41,407 bases of DNA from Streptomyces sp. PR69. GTDB lineage: Bacteria; Actinomycetota; Actinomycetes; Streptomycetales; Streptomycetaceae. Below the pieces are notes generated by a model. It was not told where the DNA came from, made no database searches, and saw nothing but the letters and a program-made list of their open reading frames with translations. Position 1 is the first letter of the stretch. Each line of letters opens with the position of its first letter. Location of the stretch: contig NZ_JAOWCB010000042.1 of assembly GCF_026420845.1 (NCBI RefSeq), forward strand, positions 1-41,407, in the 5' to 3' direction. Of the stretch, positions 6,933 to 15,189 are shown in pieces. The translations under genes were made by a program, and so were the position numbers.

Positions 6933-8498
6933 TTACGGGCAGGTCACCTGGTCTCCCGTGACTGTGCCCAGGTCGTTCCGCCGCGGGTCCTGCGGCCGTA
7001 CCGGCGTCACCCGTTCGAAGTCCGCGCCCACCGTCACCCGCAGCGTCGCACCCTGGCCCTTGACCGCGCGCAGCTCAGCGCCCGGCAGGGCGGCGGCCAG
7101 GGTCTTCGCCGAGCGGTCCCAGCGGGGGTCGTACGCGATGGCAGTGCGCTTCACCTCGCGGCTCGCGCCGTTCAGCGGGGCGCGTGTGGTGGCGAAGCCG
7201 GCGGCGCGCAGCGCCGTGTCCGCCTTCTGGCCCAGGCCGTCCGTGTGCGTGCCGTTGTAGACCTGGACCCTGACCCGCTGCGGCGGGACGTCGACCAGGG
7301 CGGGCGTGGGGCCCTCCGGCGGCTCCGGGCGGCCGCCGGACGGCGGGGACGCCAGCGGCTTGTCGTCGCGCAGTGCCTGGAAGATGCGCTCCGCCTTCGC
7401 CGCGTCCCATTTCACCGTCGAGCCGATGCCCTTCACCGGGAAGCTGTGATCCCCCACGGGTACGGTCGTGAACTCCGACGAGGCGGGGGTGAAGCCCCGC
7501 ATCGCCTTGCCCAGCGCCAGCAGCTGCTCGGTGCCGAAGCCCTTGTCGGCCCGTACCGAATTCAGGACGGTCGAGGCCACGTCGCGGAAACGCACCGGGT
7601 TCAGCAGCACCCCGCTGTCGGCCGCCTGCTTCGTCAGCGCCGCCAGGAAACGCTGCTGGCGTTCCATACGGCCCAGGTCGGCGGCCCCGTCGACATGGCG
7701 GGAGCGTACGTACTGCAGGGCCTGTCCGCCGTCCAACCGGTGGGTGCCGGCGGGCAGGTCCAGGCCCGTGTGGGAGTCCTTCAGCGGGCGGGCGGTGCAG
7801 ATCTCCACCCCGCCCAGCTCGTCCACCGTCTTCATAAAGCTGATGAAGTCGACCTCCAGATAGTGGTCGATCTTCACCTTGGTCAGCTGCTCGACCGTCC
7901 GCACGGTCAGCTGCGGGCCGCCCTCCGCATACGCGGCGTTGAGCTTCACCGGGTGGGGCTGATGGCGTTCTCCGGTGGTGAGGTCCGTGTGCTCGGGGAG
8001 CTCCGCATAGCTGTCGCGCGGCAGGCTCACCACGCTGGCGCGTCCGCGGTCCTCGGAGATGTGCACCAGCATGATCGTGTCCGTGCAGTTGCAGGGCGCG
8101 CCGCCGAGGAGGTACTTCTCCTTCTCCTCCCGGCCGATCTTGTCGCGGCCGTCGGCGCCGACGAGCAGGATGTTCAGGCCGTGGCCCGCCTCGGGGCGGT
8201 TCTTCATGTCCCTGAAGGGGTCGATCCGGTCGATGCCGGTGTCCAGGCTCGTCACGATGCCGTGGCCGATGCCTCCCGCGCCCAGGACCAGCATGGACAG
8301 CGTCGTCGCCGCCCGCAGCCCCCACCGCGGCCGTCCGACCGGCCGCCGGGGGCGTGGCCGGGTCCCCTGCGTCGCCTGCGTCCTCGGCGTTCCCGTCCCG
8401 GCCGGCGGGCGGCCGCGCCCGCGCTGCCCCTGACCCCGCGAGTACGGGGACGACGCCGCCTTGGGGGCCTGACGGCGCGGGCGGGGCGGTGTGGGCAC
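6933..8498 (-). CDS. LCP family glycopolymer transferase with LytR_C domain (LCP-2)
   Basis: 521 residues from GTG 8498, which has a perfect GGAGGTG site at the right distance. A basic, Pro-rich cytoplasmic tail (1-60) precedes a membrane helix (about 61-84) and an LCP domain (about 108-290) with LLVGADGRD, SLPRDSYAE (about 158-166), KLNAAYAEGGPQL and YVRSRHVDG. A C-terminal LytR_C domain starts near VRVQVYNGTHTDGL. A CNC pair (PCNCTD, about 135-140) in the LCP domain is not shared by its neighbours and might form a disulfide. It converges with the thioesterase gene (23 bases) and diverges from the glycosyltransferase (163 bases). Confidence 0.92.
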   Translation of the reverse strand: MPTPPRPRRQAPKAASSPYSRGQGQRGRGRPPAGTGTPRTQATQGTRPRPRRPVGRPRWGLRAATTLSMLVLGAGGIGHGIVTSLDTGIDRIDPFRDMKNRPEAGHGLNILLVGADGRDKIGREEKEKYLLGGAPCNCTDTIMLVHISEDRGRASVVSLPRDSYAELPEHTDLTTGERHQPHPVKLNAAYAEGGPQLTVRTVEQLTKVKIDHYLEVDFISFMKTVDELGGVEICTARPLKDSHTGLDLPAGTHRLDGGQALQYVRSRHVDGAADLGRMERQQRFLAALTKQAADSGVLLNPVRFRDVASTVLNSVRADKGFGTEQLLALGKAMRGFTPASSEFTTVPVGDHSFPVKGIGSTVKWDAAKAERIFQALRDDKPLASPPSGGRPEPPEGPTPALVDVPPQRVRVQVYNGTHTDGLGQKADTALRAAGFATTRAPLNGASREVKRTAIAYDPRWDRSAKTLAAALPGAELRAVKGQGATLRVTVGADFERVTPVRPQDPRRNDLGTVTGDQVTCP

Positions 8499-8661
8499 GG
8501 GGACACCTCCGCGGGCGACAGGAAAGCCGGGGCCTCAGGGCGTCCGGCCCATACGCATCCGGCGCATCCTGAGCACCGTAGGCCCATACGATCTCCGCCA
8601 GGCGGCAGCGACCCGGCTGCCGCACGGCCATATCCCCCGTTCGCGGTAACGTGTGCGGACG

Positions 8662-9693
8662 ATGAACGCCACACCGCCTGCCTCTGTGCCCGTCTCCGTG
8701 ATCATGCCGGTCCTCAACGAGGAGCGGCATCTGCGCAACTCGGTCCGTCATATCCTCGAGCAGGAGTACGACGGCGAGCTGGAGGTGGTGATCGCGCTCG
8801 GGCCGTCCGCGGACCGCACCGACGAGATCGCCGCCGAGCTGGTACGGGAGGACCCGCGCGTCCACACCGTGCCCAACCCCACCGGCCGCACCCCCGCCGC
8901 GCTGAACGCCGCCATCAAGGCGTCCCGGCACCCCGTCGTCGTACGCGTCGACGGGCACGGCATGCTCTCGCCGAACTACATCGCCACGGCGGTGCGTCTG
9001 CTGGAGGAGACGGGCGCGCAGAACGTCGGCGGCATCATGCACGCCGAGGGTGAGAACGACTGGGAGCACGCCGTCGCCGCCGCCATGACGTCGAAGATCG
9101 GCGTCGGGAACGCCGCCTTCCACACCGGCGGCCAGGCGGGCCCCGCCGAAACCGTGTATCTGGGCGTCTTCCGCCGCGAGGCGCTGGAGCAGCAGGGCGG
9201 CTACAACGAGGAGTTCATCCGCGCCCAGGACTGGGAGCTGAACTTCCGCATCCGTGAGGCGGGGGGACTGATCTGGTTCTCGCCGGAGCTGAAGGTGCGG
9301 TACCGGCCCCGGCCCTCCGTACGGGCGCTGGCCAAGCAGTACAAGGACTACGGCCGCTGGCGTCATGTGGTCGCCCGCTACCACCAGGGGTCGATCAATC
9401 TGCGCTATCTCGCCCCGCCGGCCGCCGTGTGCGCGATCGCCGCGGGCCTCGTCGTGGGCGCGGCCCTCACCCCGCTCGGCTTTATCGTCCCGGCCGGATA
9501 CCTCGCCGCGATTGCCGCGGGCTCGGTTCCGGCGGGGAAGGGCCTGCCGCTCAGGGCCCGGCTGCAGATCCCCGTGGCCCTCGCCACCATGCACATGTCG
9601 TGGGGGTACGGCTTCCTCACCAGCCCCCGCTCCCTGGCGAAGAAGGTCATCGCGAGCCGCCGCCCGGCCGTGAGAGCCGCCGCCCGGCCGTGA
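8662..9693 (+). CDS. Family 2 glycosyltransferase, ExoA-like, membrane-associated
   Basis: 343 residues from ATG 8662; GTG 8653 is an alternative. The GT-A nucleotide-sugar domain begins at VSVIMPVLNEERHLRNSVRH (about 11-30). A metal-binding motif (RVDGHG, about 95-100) and the acceptor-side QDWELNFRIREAGG segment (about 192-205) follow. C-terminal membrane segments run from about 250 to 292. The closest well-known architecture is ExoA of succinoglycan synthesis. It lies amid LCP genes, so it may help build a glycopolymer that they attach. A 20-base tandem duplication at the 3' end shifts the frame, giving a C-terminus of AVRAAARP instead of the AVKTA that a single copy would encode. Confidence 0.9.
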   Translation: MNATPPASVPVSVIMPVLNEERHLRNSVRHILEQEYDGELEVVIALGPSADRTDEIAAELVREDPRVHTVPNPTGRTPAALNAAIKASRHPVVVRVDGHGMLSPNYIATAVRLLEETGAQNVGGIMHAEGENDWEHAVAAAMTSKIGVGNAAFHTGGQAGPAETVYLGVFRREALEQQGGYNEEFIRAQDWELNFRIREAGGLIWFSPELKVRYRPRPSVRALAKQYKDYGRWRHVVARYHQGSINLRYLAPPAAVCAIAAGLVVGAALTPLGFIVPAGYLAAIAAGSVPAGKGLPLRARLQIPVALATMHMSWGYGFLTSPRSLAKKVIASRRPAVRAAARP

Positions 9694-9700
9694 AGACCGC
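9661..9700. repeat. 20-bp tandem duplication across the stop of the glycosyltransferase
   Basis: CGCCCGGCCGTGAGAGCCGC (9661-9680) and CGCCCGGCCGTGAAGACCGC (9681-9700) are adjacent copies with two differences. Both contain TGA, but only the second is in frame with the gene. Because 20 is not a multiple of three, the duplication replaces the original reading of the last codons. Confidence 0.85.
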
Positions 9701-9722
9701 CTGAGGGTACGCGGACACAAAG

Positions 9723-9763
9723 CAGGGCCCGGGTACGCGCACCGCGCGCGCACCCGGGCCCTG
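9723..9763. terminator. Bidirectional terminator hairpin
   Basis: CAGGGCCCGGGT (9723-9734) pairs perfectly with ACCCGGGCCCTG (9752-9763) around a 17-base GC-rich loop. It sits between the convergent glycosyltransferase (stop 9693) and LCP-3 (stop 9790). There is no U tract, as is usual in Streptomyces. Confidence 0.85.
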
Positions 9764-9789
9764 ACCGTGGCCGTCTGCTCAGTCAGCCG

Positions 9790-11520
9790 CTACCAGGTGA
9801 AGCCCTCCTGGACCTCCATGCACTCCGAGTCGTCCGCGCCGTTGAGCGGCCGCGCCGACTCCGGCGCCTTGTCGTCCTGCTTCGGCGCCGCCTTGGGGAA
9901 GGCGTCGCCCTCCCGCCAGTCCGCCCCGACGGTCAGCGTGATGCCGGTGACGTCCGTCGACTTCTTCACCGACGACAGCGGAATCCCCAGCGCCTTCGCG
10001 ACCGCCTGGGCGTCCCCCTCCAACTCGGCGTTGGAGAAGCGCACCACGGTCGTCTTCACCGGATTGCGGGTGCTCTCCGCCCGCGCCAGCGTGAAGCCCT
10101 TGTCGGCGAGCAGGCCGACGACCGCCGTCGCCCGGCCGCGGGCGGCGAGCATGCCGTCGCCGTCGGTGCCGTTCTGCACCATCACCGGGATCTCCGCGGG
10201 CGCGGCCGCCGGATCCTTGGACTCCGCCTGCTTGGCCGGCGGCTTCCTGACGCCCTTTCCGTCCAGCGGGATGTCCTCACGGACCATGCGGAACAGCTGC
10301 TCCGCATCCTCCGGCTCCGGCTCGACCTTGCCCGTGTACCCCGGCCGCTGTGAGTAGAAGTTGGGCATCGTGGTCATGGTGATCCGGTCCGTGGGCACGC
10401 TCTTGAGCTCCTGGCCCAGGTCGTACAGCGTCTTGACGCTGTTGATGCCCTTGTCGACGGTCAGCGCCCCGATGGCCGCCTCGGCGAGCTTGCGCAGCTT
10501 GTTGGGGTCCGTGAGCTTGGTGTTGGCGCGCAGCTCGCGGACCATGGAGTTCATATACATATGCTGCGCGTGGGTACGGGCGAGATCGGAGCCGTCCTCG
10601 AAGCCGTACCGGGTACGCAGCCACTGCAGCGCCTGCTCGCCCTTGACCGGGTGCGTGCCGGCCTCCAGCTTCAGTCCGGAGCCCTTGCCCTGGGCGTTGC
10701 GCGAGTGGATGTTCTTGTCGACGCAGACCGGTACGCCCCCGATCGCGTCGGCCATCGACACCACGCCCGCGAAGTCGATCATCATAAAGTGGTCGATGGT
10801 GATGCCGGTCAGCTCATACCAGGTGGCCACCGTGCAGCCAGGGCCGCCGCGGCCCAGCGATTCGTTCACCGGCCGCACGCCGGCGGTGGCGGGATAGGTC
10901 TCACCGGTGTCCGGGTCGGTGCACTCGGGGAACTTCACCAGAGTGTCGCGCGGCATGCTGATCACCGAGATATTGCTGCGGTCCGCCGACAGATGCACCA
11001 GCATCTGCACATCCGCGAGGGGCGGCGCGTCGAATGTCTCCTTCGCGCCGCCGAGCTTCTTGTTCTCCTCGGAGTTACGCGCGTCGGAGCCGATGAGCAG
11101 GATGTTCAGCGGGGTCTGCCCGAAGGCGTTCGCCTTGTGGTCGGGCATCGCCCTCGCGCCGAGGGTGAGGTCGTCCTTCTTGAGCTTGCCGTTGAGGTGC
11201 TCGTAGTAGACATAGCCCGCCCCGGCGGTGCCCAGGATCAGCAGCGAGAGTGTGCCCGCCGTCCACAGAAGTATCCGGCGTTTGCCGCGTTTCGGGCGCG
11301 ACTGGCGTGCCGGGCGCTTGCCGCTGCGCCGGGAGCCCCTGCCGCCGCTGTGGGGGTGCCCGCCGCCGGCGTCCGCCTCCGGCGCTGCGGAAGCCGGCGG
11401 CGCCGCGGTCGCCGTGGCCGTCGCTGTCCCCGTGCCCGTCCCCGTGCCCACGCCGCCGCCCGGCGGCATTCCGTCCTGCCCCACCCCTGGGTCCCCCTGT
11501 ATTCGCATGCTCTTGTTCAC
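9790..11520 (-). CDS. LCP family glycopolymer transferase with LytR_C domain (LCP-3)
   Basis: 576 residues from GTG 11520; ATG 11508 is a close alternative, and neither has a strong ribosome site. The tail has a Gly-Thr/Ala-Thr repeat (about 24-40) and a basic cluster before the membrane helix (about 82-106). The LCP domain (about 137-330) shows ILLIGSDARN, SMPRDTLVKFPE, VNESLGRGGPGC, IDHFMMIDFAGV and WLRTRYGFEDGSD. A LytR_C domain starts near IPVMVQNGTDGDG. It is 74 bases downstream of LCP-4 on the same strand, so the two are probably one transcript. The replacement of the usual N-A-x-Y/F by NESLG is shared with LCP-4 and marks them as a subgroup. Confidence 0.92.
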   Translation of the reverse strand: MNKSMRIQGDPGVGQDGMPPGGGVGTGTGTGTATATATAAPPASAAPEADAGGGHPHSGGRGSRRSGKRPARQSRPKRGKRRILLWTAGTLSLLILGTAGAGYVYYEHLNGKLKKDDLTLGARAMPDHKANAFGQTPLNILLIGSDARNSEENKKLGGAKETFDAPPLADVQMLVHLSADRSNISVISMPRDTLVKFPECTDPDTGETYPATAGVRPVNESLGRGGPGCTVATWYELTGITIDHFMMIDFAGVVSMADAIGGVPVCVDKNIHSRNAQGKGSGLKLEAGTHPVKGEQALQWLRTRYGFEDGSDLARTHAQHMYMNSMVRELRANTKLTDPNKLRKLAEAAIGALTVDKGINSVKTLYDLGQELKSVPTDRITMTTMPNFYSQRPGYTGKVEPEPEDAEQLFRMVREDIPLDGKGVRKPPAKQAESKDPAAAPAEIPVMVQNGTDGDGMLAARGRATAVVGLLADKGFTLARAESTRNPVKTTVVRFSNAELEGDAQAVAKALGIPLSSVKKSTDVTGITLTVGADWREGDAFPKAAPKQDDKAPESARPLNGADDSECMEVQEGFTW

Positions 11521-11594
11521 ACATCACTCGGGTCGTTCGGGCGCACGCTGCCGCACGGCGACGCGGCCGTCCGTCCCGGCGCCGGTCCGCCGCG

Positions 11595-13526
11595 TCACTT
11601 GGCGCAGATCTGCTGGTCCGCCTGAACCGTGCCCTCCGGCGCCTTCGCCGGACCGGTGACGGGCACACCCGCGCCCTTGAAGTCGGCCCCGAGAATCAGC
11701 GTCATCGGCTCACGCTCCGCCGCGTCCTGCGTGCCCGGCTTCAGCGCCGCAGCGGGCAGGCCCATCAGATCCGCGAGCTTGCGCGCCTGGTCCGCCTGGT
11801 TCGGGGCGTACTCCAGCGAGGTCTTCGCCTGCTTGTTCGGCGCATTTCCCTCGTTGCTCGACTTCAGCACACCCTGCTGATTCTGCAGCCATGTCAGCGT
11901 GGACAGCGCCGCCCCCTGGGTGTCGCTGCCGTTGTAGACGGCGACCCGCACATCCGAGGCTTCCGCCTGCGGGCCCTTAAGCAGCTGCTCCTGCTTGTTC
12001 TTGGCGTCGGCCTTCGCCTGGGCTTCCTTCTCCTTCACCTCGGTGAGCGAGATGTCGTTCTGCACCATGGTGAACAGCGGCTTCGCCTCGGCCTCGTTGA
12101 GCAGCACCGTCGCCTTGTCGGTGTTGTCGACCACCGGCACGGTCACAAAGCTGATGTTCTTGATGTCCACCTTGGACAGCTCCATGCCGAGGTCGCGTAG
12201 CTTCTCGATGCTGCCTATCCCGGTGTCGACCGTGAGCGCCCTGGTCGCGGCCTCGGCCAGGTCCCACATCTTGGTCGGGCTGGAGAGTGTGTCGCTGGAC
12301 TTCATCTTGCGGATCAGCGAGCTGAGGAACTGCTGCTGGATCTCGATACGGCTCAGATCGCCGCCGAAGCCGACCGAGTGCCGGGTGCGGACGAACGCCA
12401 GCGCGTCCTCGCCCTGCACCACATGCTTGCCCGCGGGCAGATTGAGCTTGGAGTCCTTGTCGTTGATGGCCTTGGCGAGGCAGACCTCGACACCGCCGAC
12501 CGCCGTCGACATCGTCTTGACGGCGTTGAAGTCGGCCATCATGAAGTGGTCGACACTGACTCCGGTCAGCTCCTTGACCGTGCGCATGGTGCAGCCGGGG
12601 TCGCGGCCCAGCTGGCCGAGGCTCTCGTTGAAGCGGGCGTTGCGCGTGCCCGGGATGACCTTGGTGCCGTCCTCGGTCTTCGTCTCGCAGTCCGGGATGT
12701 CGGTGATCAGATCGCGGGGGATGGACATCGCCGTCGCGTTCGTCCGGTCCTTGGAGACATGGAAGAGGATCGTGGTGTCGGCGTGGCCGGGGCTGCCGGC
12801 GTCTCCGTACCCCTCGTTGCCCTCACCGCTGCGCTTGTCGGTGCCGATGACCAGGATGTTGACGGCCTGGTCCTTTTTGAAGCCGCCTGTGCCCGCTCCC
12901 GCGACGTCCACCGTGTTCAGGTTGGAGTTGAAGTGCTCGTAGACGAAGTAGGCGGCGGTCGCCACGCCGACGAGGAGGAAGGACAGCACCCCGCCGATCC
13001 ACATCAGCGCCTTCTTCTTGCGGGGCGCGGCCTGCTTGCGCTTGCGCCTGCCGCGGCCTGCCGCGGCGGCGGGTCCGCTGCCGCCCGGGCCGCCGGGGCG
13101 GGTCTGGCCGCCGCCCGCGCGGCGGGAACGCTGGCCCGGCACCTCATGGCCGCTGCCCTGCCGGCTGCCCGGGGTTCCGCGGCCGGTCCCCGCGGCCGCC
13201 GCCGTCTCCGTACCGCCTGCCATGCCGTCCGCCGTGCCGCCCGAGCGGCGGTGTCCGGCGCCGCGCGGTCCGGGCATACGAGGGGAGGAGGCCTCGGTCG
13301 CATACGGGCTTGTCGACGCCGCCGTTGTCGGGGAGCTCAAGGAGTGTGAGGAGTGTGAGGAGTGTCCGGAGTGCGCAGGGCGGGAACTCGACGGTGCGGC
13401 AGAAGGGGACTGGGACTGCGGTGCGGAATGGTCCAGTCGCAATTCGTAATTGCCGGTCTGCGGGTTGAACACCCACTGGTCGGCGGGGTCGATCTCCTCC
13501 GCCCGCCCACGGCTATGCGCATCCAC
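11595..13526 (-). CDS. LCP family glycopolymer transferase with long cytoplasmic tail and LytR_C domain (LCP-4)
   Basis: I take GTG 13526 as the start (643 residues): GGAGG lies 13 bases upstream and the protein-like sequence (VDAHSRGRAEEIDPADQWVF) begins there, although the frame is open to 13709. A 173-residue Ser/Pro/Gly-rich tail includes a Ser-His repeat (HSGHSSHSSHSLSS) and a Lys/Arg cluster. A membrane helix (about 174-197) and an LCP domain (about 220-420) with ILVIGTDKRSGEG, SIPRDLITDIPDC, RFNESLGQLGRDPGC and FVRTRHSVGFGGD follow. A LytR_C domain starts near VRVAVYNGSDTQG. The N-terminal WVFNPQTGNYELRL motif looks conserved rather than filler and may be a cytoplasmic docking site. 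Upstream gene of a probable two-gene LCP transcript. Confidence 0.92.
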   Translation of the reverse strand: MDAHSRGRAEEIDPADQWVFNPQTGNYELRLDHSAPQSQSPSAAPSSSRPAHSGHSSHSSHSLSSPTTAASTSPYATEASSPRMPGPRGAGHRRSGGTADGMAGGTETAAAAGTGRGTPGSRQGSGHEVPGQRSRRAGGGQTRPGGPGGSGPAAAAGRGRRKRKQAAPRKKKALMWIGGVLSFLLVGVATAAYFVYEHFNSNLNTVDVAGAGTGGFKKDQAVNILVIGTDKRSGEGNEGYGDAGSPGHADTTILFHVSKDRTNATAMSIPRDLITDIPDCETKTEDGTKVIPGTRNARFNESLGQLGRDPGCTMRTVKELTGVSVDHFMMADFNAVKTMSTAVGGVEVCLAKAINDKDSKLNLPAGKHVVQGEDALAFVRTRHSVGFGGDLSRIEIQQQFLSSLIRKMKSSDTLSSPTKMWDLAEAATRALTVDTGIGSIEKLRDLGMELSKVDIKNISFVTVPVVDNTDKATVLLNEAEAKPLFTMVQNDISLTEVKEKEAQAKADAKNKQEQLLKGPQAEASDVRVAVYNGSDTQGAALSTLTWLQNQQGVLKSSNEGNAPNKQAKTSLEYAPNQADQARKLADLMGLPAAALKPGTQDAAEREPMTLILGADFKGAGVPVTGPAKAPEGTVQADQQICAK

Positions 13527-13685
13527 GGTTGTCTTAAGTCCTCCGTCGGTGCCACGCTCAGCGTCTCCCCCCGGCGACGCCACTCCTCGATCCGGCAGTG
13601 CGTATCCATGGTCGGAAGCACCGGATCGCGTCACACTATCCGCCCTGCTCAGCGCTCGGCGACGTGCGTGACAAATTCCACGGCC

Positions 13686-13720
13686 CTTATAAGCGGGCAA
13701 TTCACCCATTCGTTATGGGT
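13686..13720. promoter_or_regulatory. Two palindromes upstream of LCP-4
   Basis: CTTATAAG (13686-13693) is a perfect palindrome, and ACCCAT-TCGTT-ATGGGT (13704-13720) is a six-base inverted repeat with a five-base centre. Both are in the 219-base gap before LCP-4, which is AT-richer than its surroundings. They may be a promoter/operator region for the LCP-4/LCP-3 transcript or a hairpin after LCP-5. Confidence 0.35.
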
Positions 13721-13745
13721 TGCCTGCTCGCCCTTGGCCATCGCT

Positions 13746-14921
13746 TTACTCGCACATCCCTTCTGCAGCATTGGTTCCGGAGAAAGTAGGCACCGGTGCG
13801 GGGGTTGCCGCCCCTGTGTCGTCGCCTCGTCCGTCCCGGTCCTCTCCCGGCTCTGTTTCGCGTGCCGATGAGCCTTCCGGCGCGATGGCGATGGGCGCGT
13901 CCTCGCGCAGCAGCCTGAACAGCTCGCCCGCCTCGGGTTCAACCAGTTCGTCCCGGTTCGGATTGGCGGAGTACGGCTGCCGCGGCACCGTGAGGAACTG
14001 GACTTTCTCGGTGGGAATGCCGCGAACGGAACGGGTCAGATCGTACATATCCTTCAGCGAGTCCAGTCCCGCATCGGTGGTCAGCGACTTGGTCGCCGCA
14101 TCCAGCACGGGATAGAGCCGCACCGGATTGAGCAGCACTCCATTGCTCTGCACCTTCTTCACCAGCGCGCCCAGGAACCGCTGCTGGCGGTCCATGCGTT
14201 CGGTGTCGCTGCCGTTGCCGAGGGACTTGCGGGCCCGTACGAAGCCGAGTGCCTGCTCGCCGTCGAGGGTCTGCTTCCCGGCCGGGAGCGTGAGATGCGC
14301 GTCCGGGTCGTCGATCGGCTCCCTGAGGCAGACCTCGACGCCGTCGACCGCGTCCACCATGTCCTTGAAGCCGCGGAAGTCGACCACCATGTGGTGATCG
14401 ACGCGGATGCCGGTGAGCCGCTCGACGGTGCGGATGGTGCAGGCCGTCCCGCCGAACGCGAAGGCCCAGTTGAACTGCGCGAACTGCTCCCGGGTGCGGG
14501 AGCCGTCGGCCTTGCGGCAGCTGGGGATCTCCACCATCAGATCGCGCGGGATGGACATCGCCGTCGCGTTCTGCCGGTCCGCGGCGATATGCAGCAGGAT
14601 CGTGGTGTCGGACCGCTCGCCGCCGTCGTCGCCCGAGCCGTACCGGTCGTTGCCCTCGCCCGCGCGGGTGTCGGAGCCCATGATCAGGATGTTCTGGGCG
14701 CCGGCGGCGAGGGCTGTGGGCCGCTCCTTCTCGTACGCCTGAAGCTCGGCCGCCGCCGAGGTGTCCGTGGTGATGTTGGCGTCGAGCTTGCGGTAGAGCC
14801 ACCAGCCGAGGCCGGCGGCCGCCAGGACGACGACGGAGACGGCGAATGCGGCCCAGCGCAGGCAGTAGCGACTGCGGCCGCAGGGGTCGGCGCCAGCACT
14901 GTCCGTCACGTCTGCGTCCAT
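13746..14921 (-). CDS. LCP family glycopolymer transferase, short form without LytR_C (LCP-5)
   Basis: 391 residues from ATG 14921. GTG 14909, four codons later, is better placed relative to the upstream GAAGGA, so the real start may be there. The cytoplasmic part is only about 20 residues, followed by a membrane helix (about 23-43). The LCP domain (about 75-265) has ILIMGSDTRAGEGNDRYG, SIPRDLMVEIPSC, FNWAFAFGGTAC, VDHHMVVDFRGF and FVRARKSLGNGSD. It ends in a Ser/Thr/Pro-rich tail and lacks LytR_C. A TAA stop is unusual for this window. It is the upstream member of the three minus-strand LCP genes at 9.8-14.9 kb. Confidence 0.92.
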   Translation of the reverse strand: MDADVTDSAGADPCGRSRYCLRWAAFAVSVVVLAAAGLGWWLYRKLDANITTDTSAAAELQAYEKERPTALAAGAQNILIMGSDTRAGEGNDRYGSGDDGGERSDTTILLHIAADRQNATAMSIPRDLMVEIPSCRKADGSRTREQFAQFNWAFAFGGTACTIRTVERLTGIRVDHHMVVDFRGFKDMVDAVDGVEVCLREPIDDPDAHLTLPAGKQTLDGEQALGFVRARKSLGNGSDTERMDRQQRFLGALVKKVQSNGVLLNPVRLYPVLDAATKSLTTDAGLDSLKDMYDLTRSVRGIPTEKVQFLTVPRQPYSANPNRDELVEPEAGELFRLLREDAPIAIAPEGSSARETEPGEDRDGRGDDTGAATPAPVPTFSGTNAAEGMCE

Positions 14922-15189
14922 CCTTCAAGGCGTCGGCGGCGCGCCGGGCGGCCGAATCGCTTCGCTGGACGGCCGAACCCGGCGCTTGGTCGTACGTGAG
15001 ATGCGGTGTGCGCGTGGGAGGACACGCAATGCCGATCATCCACCGGAGCTGACGTGCAGGCCGGGAGGGCCCGGCCCGAGTGTGCGCCACACGAGTGCAC
15101 TTCAGCGGGGCGGCTGGACTGAAGCGATGTGATGTGCTCGCGCCGCGACCTGGCGGCCGCCGACAGCCGGCCCCGGACGGCGTGGTCGG

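Noticed and set aside
7075..9753. Minus-strand open frame of 892 codons across LCP-2 and the glycosyltransferase
   Set aside because: Arg/Gly/Pro-rich shadow translation; it runs out of frame through LCP-2, which has all the expected motifs in the other frame.
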